Shown: piece after piece, positions 22,960 to 33,720 of the stretch
How the letters are laid out: each line of letters begins with the position of its first letter
How positions within the stretch are numbered: position 1 is the first letter of the stretch
NCBI GenBank assembly: GCA_023053545.1
Contig: JAKZAN010000115.1
Location: 2,501-66,500 of the forward strand
Source of the DNA: Lepidurus packardi
Taxonomy: Eukaryota > Arthropoda > Branchiopoda > Notostraca > Triopsidae
DNA: 64,000 bases
Direction: 5' to 3'
Position numbers and translations under genes: made by a program
Notes under the pieces: generated by a model
Databases searched by the model: none
What the model saw: the letters and a program-made list of their open reading frames with translations, nothing else
Told to the model about the DNA's origin: nothing

Positions 22960-24009
22960 TCAGAGCCTGACACCTGACTCGCTCAAACACTCCACACTTC
23001 TCTTCAGCTAGTCCCTCTCCATCTACAATCTCATGAAGTCTCTCCTCAACTACTAGAGTTCCACCACAATCTTCTCCCGGAATGCCTCACTCTCTTGTCT
23101 GAGCTAGTTCACTTCGTCCTTCAGCATCCTGTTTTCCTACTCCAATAATATGGTCTTCAAACTTTCTCCTCTCCTAATTGCTTTCTCTGTTGGCTCTGGG
23201 GATCCCCTCTCCAGCTCATCTCTGCTCCTTTTCTCTGAACCCTAGAACATATCTACAGCTTGTACCCCCGTTTAATGCTTTTCCGCACCTTTCAATAGAC
23301 TCTTCTAATGTTTTACCATCTCTAACTGACTTTTGAGGTCCTGGTAGTCCTGAACCGGGACCATTCTGATCATCATGAGTTCCAACTGAGACTTTATTTG
23401 CTCAAGATCTGCGATCGTGTCTCTCAATCTCGAGTTCTATTTATGTAGTTTCTGGTTTTTATGCTCTGAAGCCTCGACTTTGGCCTCAGCTACGGTTGCT
23501 TTTTCAATAAAGTACTTGATTTTCGAGTCGAACTGCCTGAATCGATCCTGGAAATCTTTTTCTTCCATCTCTTTCTGTTACTGCTTGCTCCGAAGACTGT
23601 CTGACCCCAAAAGATGGTTGCACTTGTACTATTAGAACTGGCGTCTCACATTTTACAGCTAGCTCAGCAGCTATTCCTTTTCACGGGCATGTGCAGCCTT
23701 TAAGTTCTTAATCTCCTTCATAAAGTGTTATTTAGTGTGTTGGTTTTCGAGTCGGCACTCCAGCTACTCGAGAAGTCTCTGGTAGGTCTTAAGAGTCTGC
23801 CGGTTGGATTCATTTTCTTAACGTAGTCGTTCCAAGACAGAGGGGTCTTCAGGTTATGAGTTGTTAGAATCCAGAGGGCTTTATGAAAATTAGAGAAGGG
23901 TTGGGGGTTGTGGACGACGGGAACTCTTGGATTGCTGCTGTTTGGAGAGATTCTGGAGACCATAAGCAAGGCAAGAAGGCACTGGAGGGTTATTATGATA
24001 CTTAGACAT
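22960..24009 (-). CDS. Coiled-coil protein, unknown function
   Basis: A single exon of 349 codons ends in TGA, with about 20 in-frame TAG/TAA codons, nearly all in heptad-like stretches where Glu fits. After a ~50-residue disordered N-terminus (QQQSKSSRRPQPPTLLEFSE), almost the whole protein is predicted coiled coil: EERLRLL-like repeats such as LLEELECRLENQHTKE and EKEELLSELENVRR, and a C-terminal LREESEAFREKIVVELEELR type helix. No catalytic domain is seen. Such proteins in ciliates are often cortical or axonemal structural components, but nothing here identifies which. Confidence 0.8.
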
Positions 24010-24321
24010 GTGACCTTAGATGCACAAGCCTCTATATATAAATGGGGTTAAGAATAAAAAAAATCGAGTAAGTTTTTACGGGTAACCCGTATATTAAAGG
24101 TTATGCTTGACCAATATGATGTTTTGGTTGTGGTATAATGGAAATACTGGTATAATCACCATACACCCACCATCAATAATTCATTGATAATAAAAAATGG
24201 AGGGAGAGTGGCGAAGTCTGTTTGTTAGGAAAACTATAACAACAGCATATATATTCATATATTGGACACGAAAGAAGAAAAAAAAATAAACACAAAACCC
24301 CAAACACTCCGACCTAGATCT
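24010..24321. other. Short intergenic region
   Basis: 312 AT-rich nt between the start of the coiled-coil gene and the 3' end of the next minus-strand gene. The sequence AAACCCCAAA occurs near 24296 but lacks any wider telomerase-RNA-like context. Nothing else seen. Confidence 0.5.
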
Positions 24322-25935
24322 TCAGATTTGCCGGAATGCAGGGGAACTCACTGAGTCTTCTTCACTTTTCTTCTAGAACGAGAAGTAGATCTACTTGTTC
24401 TTGCTCGCTGCAGGCTTCGGCACCAGCCCTTTGAACCCCCACTCCAGTTCCTCCTAGCAGAATAGTCCCGAAGAGTTGCTCTCTTCCGCCACCATCATTA
24501 TCGTCGTCCCTGTAGCCTTATCGTCGAGACTGTAACCCTCGACCTCTTCCATCGTCTACCTGCTGTTGCGCACCTCGTTGTCCAGCATATCAAGAGATTG
24601 CTGTTTTTTACTCATAGCTTCCGAGGTTTGACGGTTGTTGCTCGTATTTCTTTGTTGTTGAGTTTGCTAGTGCTTAGCGGTGTTAGAGTCTTCTTCAGGA
24701 TCGACCCGAACAACATATTTTTGGAAGTCCTTTTCGAACTGGCTGATGTCTCCAGGTTCCACCTTCCAGATTTCGAAGGTTGGACACATGGATTAGATGT
24801 CGACTATGAGGTTCTTTTCGTACTGGTTGATCAAGGTGCTGAAATCAGGATCGCTTAGCTTACGGATAGACTCACGGTGCACAGTCACGGAGTTATAATG
24901 GGTATCTACTGTGCTCAACTGATCATTAATTCGTTTTTCGAGCTGTTCAAAGTATCCTTCGACCTGCTGGAGCGACTTGACCAGCACCTGACGGGACTCC
25001 TCCTTCCTCTTCTAGATTATCTCAATGATGCTATTGTAGTACTTATCATGAGCCTATATTTCGTACATCATCTCGTTAAGAAGACACTTGCGATGTTCAG
25101 GCAGGTACTGCATTTGTTTCTTGAGACTATCCATGCACTTGAGGGATTTCTGGACGAACTCATCCAGCTCATAGTTACGTTTGGATTTCAACTGGGCAAT
25201 GTCGAGGAGTTCCCATCCCTGGCGACTATAGGAAGAACCGCATTCCTGACAGCAAAGTATGTCCTCGTCATCATTTATTTAGACGAGGTACTTGGCCTGC
25301 TTGGAGGGGTGGTTATGGCAGCTGAGGACGATATTGTTGGAATGGGGTTGCTTTTGTTTGTTGCCATCAATGCTCTTACGATGATGGTAGGAATTCATCT
25401 TTTCGTCGACTTCTGGAGTAAGTTTCTGGGAATTGGACTCCGGGAGTTCGAGTTCTTTGAGGGTGGAGTAGTACTTCTGTTTGTAGTCCTGAGTCTCACC
25501 CAGTGACATCTGAATTTCAGGGACATGGTTGAGACTCTTCTTATTCCTCATCAGAATATTGGAGTAGTGGTTGCTGCTGCTGGGGTTATTATGGCTCGAA
25601 CTAGGCATGTTACGATGGTGCATGTCATTCATGTGATTGATGTTCGGCAGAAGAGGAGGCTTCGCATACAAAGAAGCCATGCTGTTCTTGCCGTGGTTAA
25701 TCGGAGAGTACTGCGACGGACAAGGAGTGTGGTTTTATTCGTCCTTGAGAGTTTTGATTAGTCCTGTCGAGGGTTGCTTATGGATTTTTTATTTGGAGAG
25801 TCTGACGACGACCTGGGAGGAGGGCTGATGGTTCTAGTCTGTATGACAGTCCGGGGTGGAGGAGTTGTGGGGTTTGGAGTAGTGCGGGTAAATGGGGGAG
25901 GCAGCTTTGGGCAGTATTTTTTTCGACTTTTTCAT
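24322..25935 (-). CDS. B-box zinc-finger / coiled-coil protein
   Basis: A single exon of 537 codons ends in TGA. Residues 1-180 are Pro/Ser/Asn/His-rich and disordered. Around residues 200-230 lies SCHNHPSKQAKYLVEI followed by LCCQEC, i.e. C-x2-H ... K-x-A-x-Y ... L-C-C-x2-C, the B-box type 2 pattern. A long helical region follows (ELDEFVQKSLKCMDSLKKQM, VKSLQQVEGYFEQLEKRIND), as in the B-box plus coiled-coil core of TRIM proteins. No RING is visible. The C-terminal ~100 residues are acidic. It is divergent from, and 553 nt away from, another B-box gene. Role inferred: scaffold or adaptor; ciliates have many such genes of unknown function. Confidence 0.8.
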
Positions 25936-26488
25936 GAGAATGGTATGGGAAAGGATGACTAACGGAAGTGTGTGTGTGTGAGTTGTGAGTGAGGCTAGCA
26001 GAGGAGGAAGAGAAAAAGCGAGAGACCAAAATATATATAAATATAGTTATGTATGTAAATAGAGTCTAATTTATGAATTAGAAAGAAGGATGGGAGTGTA
26101 TAGAGTTAGTTAGAAATACATCTATATATGTTTGCTAAGGTCGAGTTTGGCAATTAATAGAGGAATAGAGGTGGAGGGGGGGATATTTGAATTATGCGTT
26201 TATTCGTTAAAATATGGATAATAAGTGTGTGTACAGGAGGAGAGAGTGGTTTCAATCTATGCCTATATTCATGACTATATAATTGACCAATGTTCTGTCC
26301 CTTTCATGTTTTTCAGCCACCTTGATCCTCTATTCAAATTACTTCTCATTTTCACGCAACAATTTTATATAATTTTCCTGTCTTCTTCAAAAAACAAAAC
26401 TAATTAATCGCTACTAATCCTACTACTACAACATCTCTCTCACTCGATTCCAACCCTCTCCCCATAATAACCATATAGACACATATTC
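25936..26488. other. Shared upstream region of two divergent B-box genes
   Basis: 553 nt between the starts of two oppositely oriented B-box genes, so it should contain both promoters. It is AT-rich with a short GT repeat at about 25971-25985. No named element was recognised. Confidence 0.5.
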
Positions 26489-28109
26489 ATGCTCCTGGAT
26501 CTGCAGCTCAAGTACCTCGAACCTAGGTTCAAAAAACAATGTCCCTACCATTCCAAAGATGCCCATCTCATGTGCCACAAACTTATCTGCAACATGCACC
26601 CTTATCTCTGTCCTTCCTGTGTCAAGTAGAGTATCCATCACCACCCTGACAAAGTCAGTCCCTTCCCAGACGCACTCCGTGACCTAACTCTTGAGATTTC
26701 TGACTACTAATCCAACCTCCCTAAATCTAACACAGCTGACCCTTTCAATGGAGTTAACTCAATCAGTGGTTCTTCTCCTGAGTTACGTTAATACACTGAA
26801 ATCGTATCTGCGTTAGACAGCCTGGAGTTGCAGGTCTGTGAGGCTATCCGAGATACGAAAGCGACGTATCCAGAGCAGCATCGTGGAAATCAACAATGAA
26901 AAGACCAGAAAGGCAGCGAGTAATGGTGGTATTTCACTGAAGTACTACAAAAACCCCAATATTCTCGCCAAGAAACTAGTCTCTGAGAGCTCGACAGAGT
27001 TCATTTCCAAGGTTAAGAAAACCCTTGCTGAAAACAAGAGTAGCTCCAACAACAAGATGGGTAAATCCTTCTTCAGGAAGGAAATCTAGTAGCTGAGTGT
27101 TAAAATACAGGCGCTCTTGGCTCAAAACATCCGAGCTGCATAGAATCTCCAGCCACCCATTTCTGCGGCACTTGAGGAATTTCAACTCAGGACCACAAAC
27201 TAGACTCGTATGTATGAGCTTCCTAAACTCCCGAACAGAGTCTTTCAGATGGCTGACCGCATGCTTGTCGGCTGTGATAAAGTCTCCTATCTCTTCAGCC
27301 TCGACCAAAGGACAGCAATACCCATCGAAGGGACTATTTCTTTATGTAGTGCCAACCCCAAACTGCGTGACGATTTCGTGGCTGTAAACCTCAGAAATAA
27401 CAATAGTATCCCTATCATGCTGTTCTATAATATCCCGAAAGAAGAAGGACAGGAGATAGTTTTGAAACGGGAACCCACTACGATTGGTCTGATGTGTACT
27501 GAAAAACGGGAGGCATTAGCGGTGGCTGGGTATTCGGATGGGGAGATTGAGGTGTACTCCTCCCTCAACAACAAATAGGCTATTCAGAGAATTCGAAAGC
27601 ATCTTGGGGCAATCACATAAATTAAGTGTTTTGAAAATGGGGCTTTGGTTGCCAGTCGAGACGGAAAGATATCTGCTCTGAAGCTGGTTGATCGGAGCCT
27701 GCAGTGGGTCGAATATTTGGGAGTATCGGTTGAAGACGTCAATGGGTTCTAAATACACCTCAGTGACATCGTACTGTTCACTGACTCTGGCAATATCCGC
27801 ATATTTGACTATAAAATAGGCAGACTCCTCTTAGAGTCCAAAGGTCGAGACAAGTCTATCGTCGATATGGTCATTAAGCCACACCCCAAAGGCTACTTTT
27901 TGATTACCCTGCATCAAGGAGAACGATAGCCAAAGGTGTGGAACGTTGATCGAGAGAGATTGACGTACAAGACCTCAAGTCTGGGTTGCAACATGAAGAA
28001 CCTAACTGCACTGCGGAATAGCATGTTCATATGGAACGGCAACTTATGGACTCTTAAGGGCCAGGCAGCAGAAATGATAGTATATGGACTCGAAACAGCA
28101 AACTACTGA
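26489..28109 (+). CDS. B-box protein with C-terminal propeller-like domain
   Basis: Predicted exons 26489-26752 and 26817-28109 give 518 codons ending in TGA. The N-terminus holds CPYHSKDAHLMC then CNMHPYLCPSC and HHHPDK, the spacing of a B-box zinc finger. A helical linker follows, then from about residue 240 short beta-rich units with repeated D-G/S-G turns (AGYSDGEIEVYSS, VASRDGKISALKL, LFTDSGNIRIFDYK, HPKGYFLIT) resembling a WD/NHL-type propeller. The join is uncertain: the upstream frame stays open and looks coding until about 26890, where it meets TGA, so either a 64-nt intron (26753-26816) or a +1 frame change connects the halves. TRIM-like architecture is inferred. Confidence 0.65.
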
Positions 28110-28467
28110 TTGATGCCAATGAACAATTTACTATTGATTCGTGGGGGGGGGGGGGGGGAGTATATCTTAAGAAATATTGACTCTAGGAATAAATGGATCT
28201 TTGAAATATTTTGAATAATGTTGATTTAAGGAAGAGAGAAGGAACACTAGTGATCTAGATATAGGTGTATCTATGTTTAGTGTGGGGATCCTTGGATTAT
28301 ATATAACCAAGCCAATCTAACACACCCCGGGGTGTTTCAATCTGAGGGGAGTTCTATTTTCCATCCTTCTTTACTCCTTCTACAATAAACTATATATTAT
28401 TCATTATCATTATTCCTCTCCGATTAACTTCTAAATAAATCTAAATCTCTACCATAAACTTCAAAAA
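28110..28467. other. Intergenic region with a 16-base G run
   Basis: 358 nt between two plus-strand genes. A run of 16 G sits at 28143-28158, only about 35 nt after the upstream stop. The rest is AT-rich with no recognised feature. Confidence 0.6.
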
Positions 28468-30218
28468 ATGGAAAAACCTAGCAAATTCCTATCCTCCACC
28501 ACCTCCACCCACACCCCACCCATACTCAATAACGCAGTAGATCTGCTCACGCTCTGCGAAGTGGCTCCACCTCCTGCGGTTCCTAAACACATTACCTTTA
28601 AATGTGATCTCGAGGCTGTGGTTGCAGATCTGGTGCAGTCCACCTTGGTCCATCTCTATAGAAAGGTTATCAGGAAGCTAACACTCCCAGAACTCAAGGA
28701 CACCTAAAACCTTACGTCCGACGAGGAACCAATATTGATTGATGGTCTGGATCTCCAGTCTAAAGCTTCCATCGAGGAAGAAGAAAAGAAAAACTCTAAA
28801 ATAGAGGACTGTGTCATCAAAGTGCATAAATAAAACAAAGCACCTAAAGTCGAAAGAAGTATCGTGTCTGCCGTGCAGTCTGGCATGTTTTCCGGCATGG
28901 GGTCACCGCATTTCCGCAAGCACAACCACCAGACGAGACTCGAGACTCAACGTTCTGACTACTCCAAACAGAGCTACATGGGTGCTTCCGACAAGATCAG
29001 CATTCGTCTGGGCACCGAACTCTTAAGCGAGTGCAGCGAATTCTACAGTTTGGTCAACAGCTGCCGTACAGTCATTTTGCGATCCACTGCATGCCATAAG
29101 TTGGCCTTCGCTGAGTTTTTGTAGTATAGCCAGTCCAAGTAAACCCTATCCCATTAAAGCAGCCCTAAAAGTATAATACTACCATCTTTAGAAAGCTTGT
29201 GATATTGAACGATAGCGAAAGATAAATAACAGTGAAGAAGCCCCCAACGAGGTCAATCATGGGTATTCTGAGCCAGTGCTGCATTAACTACGGCAAACAC
29301 TTCGTGATTCAGCTCCAGGCCGAAAATGTAGGCTCCCAAATCCTTAAACTCGTCATGATCGAAGGGGTAATCATACCTATTAAAAAACAACACTGTATCA
29401 TCCATTTTAATCAAAATTTGTAGACATGCGAGGAGTTCGACATTTTGGAAAAGTAGTACAAACTGAGGCTATGGAAAAAAGGTAGTCTTCTTCTCGATGA
29501 AGAGGAGTCCTTTAGATTCTACCTGGAAACCCAAAGAGCAGTCATCGAAGAACTCCAGGCCGAATACGAAGAGCACAAACGGAACAGGAAGACCGAGTAT
29601 ATCCTTGAGGTTTCTCTCGAAAGAACCGTAGAAACCCAGGAATCCATATTCTAACCGTTCCAAAAAAGTGGGACTCCCAACTGCGACAAGCTCATATCGA
29701 TTCTGGAGGAATTCGTCTACTTAGAAAGCAGACTATTCGAAAATGTGTTCTGTGAGTACTTCAAAAACATCGAAAAGGTGTACCAGACAAGAAGAACCCA
29801 GATTCTATCTAGGTACAGTTTCCAAAGCTGCCTGGTCTATTTGGAAGCTGAGAAGTGCAACTAGTTGGCGAACTTCACTGAAATCCCCTACAAATCAGCT
29901 ATCGAAGAACTTGAAAATATCAACGATGAAATTCTACCTTCGAAAAAACTGGAATGTATCAAGTCCTTCTACCTGGAAATCATAAAGAAGTGTGGGGAGT
30001 ATCATAACAGGACAGTTGATCTGGATAACATGGACAACGCCCTGCCTCTACTGATTTTCACAGTTCTCCATGCGAAGGTCGATAACATTTACGCTAATAT
30101 CAAGCTTGTGGAGTATTATGTTCGCAGGTCTTCATCGTTCGACCCGGAACAGAAAGTGTTGACGAACCTGTTTGTGTCTCTGGAATACATAACTACTGCC
30201 TGGTAAATCCAAGGATGA
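28468..30218 (+). CDS. VPS9-domain protein (Rab5-type exchange factor family)
   Basis: Exons 28468-29138 and 29192-30218 (53-nt intron) give 565 codons ending in TGA TGA TGA. The C-terminal ~70 residues match VPS9: DNMDNALPLLIFTVLHAKVD, then YANIKLVEYY and KVLTNLFVSLEYI, corresponding to the family blocks ADDLLP-LIYVVL, SNIQYI-F and TNL-AV-FI. Two residues important in Rabex-5 look changed: the second Asp of ADD is Asn, and the Tyr before TNL is Val-Leu. The exchange activity may therefore be altered. The rest is helical (LQAEYEEHKRNRKTEY) with a Ser-rich N-terminus. Family members act on endosomal Rab5/Rab21. Eight or more UAR codons are in frame. Confidence 0.8.
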
Positions 30219-30421
30219 TGATGACACATACATTACACCCTTAAGATGGTGATCCCTATACTAGTCAATCTTTCTCTCAATTTCTGATTCAATGGTCAGT
30301 AAAGAAACAAGGTTATGCGAAGAAGTATTGTTGAAGAAATTGGTATGATTAGAGATCAAGAGATGATTGATCCACGAATAAAAAATTGATTGCAGATATG
30401 TGTCTTAGGTGACCTTGTTTA

Positions 30422-31375
30422 TCATGAGTATCTGATTTATTGGTGGTACGAGCTCACGCTATATTCATCCCCCATGTTCCGGATCGCTGCCAGTCCATCT
30501 CTCAACCTCTCATCTATCACCCTGTCGATAGCCTCGCTCATTGCTCTTTATGACTTTGCGAAACAGTTTCCAGTCGCTTCGATCATCCCCCGCGTATCCA
30601 CTGCTTGCGGAGTTGGAGGAGCAGCACCCTACTGTTTAATTTTCTCATACATTTCGTATAGTTTTTGATACTCCTCATAAAGCATCTACATCTGGATCTT
30701 CTGTCTTTAGATTTCCTATTCGAGGTAGGCAGTGTTTTCACCTCCTCCTGTGTAAACTACTGGGTTTATGATTGGAACGGGAGTCTGGATTACGGTGTGC
30801 ACCTGGTTCATATGTGGAGGCTGTGTGATGACTGAAGATTGCCCAATTGGAGGTCGGGTGTAGATATTGGAGCCCAGGAATGTACTCGTTGAACCACCAT
30901 GAGGAGCCGGTGGAGCCAGGTGAACTGAGTCCTGATATACTGTGCTATGAGGGATAACTCTTCCTGGGGATTGGTTGATTATTCTGGAGGTTCTGAGTAC
31001 TGTGGCACCCGGCAGAGTGATCGAAGCTTGCATGGGAACATTGTAGGTCGAAGTGAAGGCAGGGGAAAAGTGATGGTTCTGACGGTATGAAAAATGGATC
31101 GGTTCTTGTGAAGTGACACCCGATCTGAGGTTATGAGCAGTAGTAGTAAAGGCTGCTGTATTATTGATTGTGGATGCTGGTTAATTGTTTCTTCGGGTGC
31201 CAAAGTCGATGGAGTATGGGACGGGTTCGGAGATGTTAATAGTTTCCTTGAGGGTATAGTTTTATTTGTCGATGAATCTGCGATAGGAACTGTTCTCGCT
31301 CTCTTTCTGGGGGCTGAGTTCGGGGTCTTTGGAGGTGAAAAGCCCATGTTTCCTCGTACTGCTGTTGGAGGTCAT
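30422..31375 (-). CDS. Disordered Pro/Ser/Thr-rich protein, unknown function
   Basis: A single exon of 317 codons ends in TGA. Composition is Pro, Ser, Thr, Asn and Gln-rich through the middle (QSPGRVIPHSTVYQDSVHLA, TRPPIGQSSVITQPP), with a short helical, charged segment near the end (MLYEEYQKLYEMYEKIKQ and AMSEAIDRVIDERLRDGL). No domain or membrane span was seen. The start is the first ATG of the open frame (MTSNSSTRKHG). UAR codons occur at KENYT and NNEPAS and in the helical end. Confidence 0.7.
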
Positions 31376-31607
31376 GCGAATAACAGGAAATGTGAGTGTG
31401 TGTTAAATGACTATAATGAATATTTTGATGATGATGGATTAACCAAATAAATGGGATTAATTAAATAATTAAAAAGAGAAGCCAATTATAGACATAGAAA
31501 AAGCTAACGGTATCGAGCACTTTTAAGATATAGACTATATATTAGACTAGGTGTGGATAGTTTAAATTAGTAACCGAAAGTAGGAGTGTTAATAGTTCTA
31601 TCTAACA
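31376..31607. other. AT-rich spacer
   Basis: 232 nt between the start of the disordered-protein gene and the 3' end of the kinase gene. Nothing recognised. Confidence 0.5.
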
Positions 31608-32681
31608 TCAGGGGAACTCAACCTTGCCGGAATAGGTAAACAGTCTAGGCCCGATCTTGCATCTCACTGTTGCTTCTTCTTCTTCTTCGGGCACAAAGTA
31701 GTTATAGCAGATACCGTACATCTTCTGTTATCCAGATGACACATGGCTATTGCTACCTCCTTTTCGACTTTTCTCTGACATTATCAGCTTCTTCATCTCC
31801 ATACTTCCTTTTTGGATAGGCACACTTGCTTAGTTCTTCCTACTAGATGCATTCGTAACTTTGCCCAGAAGCACTAGTTCTACTAGGTTTTTGTCTGCGA
31901 ACCACGGATGCTCTAATATCTCGTATAGATTGGTATTGCCCAGTCTTCTTTCAGGGTCTTTTTGGATCATCTTCTTGATCAGGTCTTTAACTAAGGGACT
32001 GAAATGTTCTGGGTATGTAATTTCAGTGCTGACTGTTTGCATTACGTTCTACTTTTTGAGCCCGAAAAACGGTCCTTTCTGGTTTATCATCTCATAGAGC
32101 AGGATACCCAAGGAGTATACGTCATAGGAGTAGGAATAGGGTTTGTTCCTCAACATTTCGGGTGCCATGTACTCGAAACTCCCGCAGATTCCCGTCAGCT
32201 TTTCTGTAGAGTCTACAGGCTTGGCCAGGCCGAAATCCGCGAGTCTCAGAAAACCAGCTTTATCAATAAGAATGTTCTCTGGTTTGATGTCCCTGTAGAC
32301 AATCTTCCTGCGGTGTACTGAGAAGAGTGCTTTAAGTATTTGGATGAAGTAGATCATCGCCTCTTTTTAGGTCAGTCTCTTACGGTATAGATGTGTAAAT
32401 AGATCTCCTCCAGGACAGTACTCCATGACGAGGTAGACATTGAAGGCATCTTCGAATGCGAGGTAGAGTTTGGTGACGAAAGGTTCTCCGTTGAGACTTG
32501 AGAGGATGCTGAACTAGTTGATGAGGTAGTCTTCTTACCCTTTATCGAGGGTATAGGCTTTATTGATGACCTTCATGGCGTAGAGTTTAGAGTCCCAGGC
32601 ATACCTGACGAGGTAGACAGTGCTATAGGTGCCCTAACCAAGTTCGTCAAGTACTTCGAACTGAGACAAATCAAGAATCAT
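31608..32681 (-). CDS. AGC-like serine/threonine protein kinase
   Basis: A single exon of 357 codons ends in TGA. Kinase motifs in order: glycine loop LGEGTYSTV (Glu is a TAG at 32634-32636), beta-3 YAMKVINK, alpha-C LINEFSIL (the conserved Glu is a TAG at 32514-32516), hinge YLVMEYCPGGDLF, catalytic loop VYRDIKPENIL, DFGLAKP, activation segment GSFEYMAPEML, DVYSLGILLYEM and RRLGNTNLYEILEHPWF. All catalytic residues are present. YRD and the end of the C-lobe fit AGC kinases (S6K/PKA/SGK region), with a short acidic C-terminal tail rather than a full hydrophobic-motif extension. It is expected to be active. Substrate is unknown. Confidence 0.92.
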
Positions 32682-33199
32682 ATGTGGCTTTGTCTAAGAC
32701 TGCCTGTCGCAATAGAGAGGGAAATAGATTATTATAATTATTTATTTAATCGTTATTCGGTTTCCGAAAGTTGTAATGAAAACAATGTAATAGATGGGGG
32801 GGGGGGGTGTATTGATTGGAGGATTTTGCTTCGAGAAACATTTCGTGGGGTTGAAAAAACTATAAATGTGTTTTTTATTTTATTTTAGATTATTGTGGGA
32901 GGGGGATTACTGGATAGATAGATAGTGTGATGACATCGGAGCATTAGAGAGAGAGGTATATATATAGATTAAGCTATTTTAGAGGATAGTACAGACCAAC
33001 ACAGAACATGATCAGTAGGAAAGAAAAGGTATATAATTGTGATAGACTGGAAGAGATACATCCCGATATATATACGCATAAATGTACCCCCACTCCCCTT
33101 TTTTACAAATTAAAAAGAGCCATCCCGAAAATATATAGATCTCATAATCGATAGGTCCTATCTTCTAATTTTATCAAGAGACAAAACATAGTACTCAGA
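32682..33199. other. Intergenic region with a 12-base G run
   Basis: 518 AT-rich nt between the divergent starts of the kinase gene and a small plus-strand gene. A run of 12 G lies at 32796-32807. No gene was recognised. Confidence 0.5.
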
Positions 33200-33562
33200 A
33201 TGACAGATAAACAGGCACAGAGTGGACACAAGGTCGACAAACCTGCAGAACACAATATACCTGCACCCAGCGAAATGCAGCAGAACCTCGGCATGCATGT
33301 TCCTCCCAAAATGACACCTGCCGAAAACATCCCCAAACAGATGCAGGACACCAGGCCTCAGGCTCAACAATAGAGCCACATGATCCCCAAGAGCCAGGAG
33401 CCACTCAACCCTGGAGGGATATCCAATCTCACCCAACAACAGGGCACCACCAAACAAACGGGACAGCCTCTCAACATGTTCGAGCCTCTCGAAGAAAAAG
33501 AAAGGAGAGAACTCAAGGGCAAGGATACCCTGGGTATGGAGGAAAGAGGCCAGAAATTCTGA
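33200..33562 (+). CDS. Small Gln/Pro/Met-rich hydrophilic protein
   Basis: An open frame of 120 codons starts at an ATG and ends TGA TGA. The peptide is hydrophilic and disordered: repeated Pro and Gln (PQAQQESHMIPKSQEP, with one TAG as Glu), several Met-x-x-Gln-Asn/Pro patches, and an acidic/basic end (LEEKERRELKGKD). It has no cysteines, membrane span or known domain. Base composition is GC-richer than the flanks, which supports it being real. Confidence 0.6.
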
Positions 33563-33720
33563 TGATAACCCATATATTTATGGTCTTTTGATCGTTTGTG
33601 CTAAAAATAACCTGGTCCATTACCATGAAATGAATTCCTTGACCGATATATTTCTGTAATTCTCGATATATATCAACGAATACTGGAAGCATCGATCTTA
33701 TAATATGTATGTATGTAGGA

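Noticed and set aside
24294..24306. Telomerase RNA template (CCCCAA-containing string)
   Set aside because: The string is in a 3' flank, is not 1.5 repeats of the template and has no surrounding telomerase-RNA-like features.
26426..26644. Minus-strand 72-codon protein
   Set aside because: Shadow of the plus-strand B-box exon with clear Cys/His zinc ligands.
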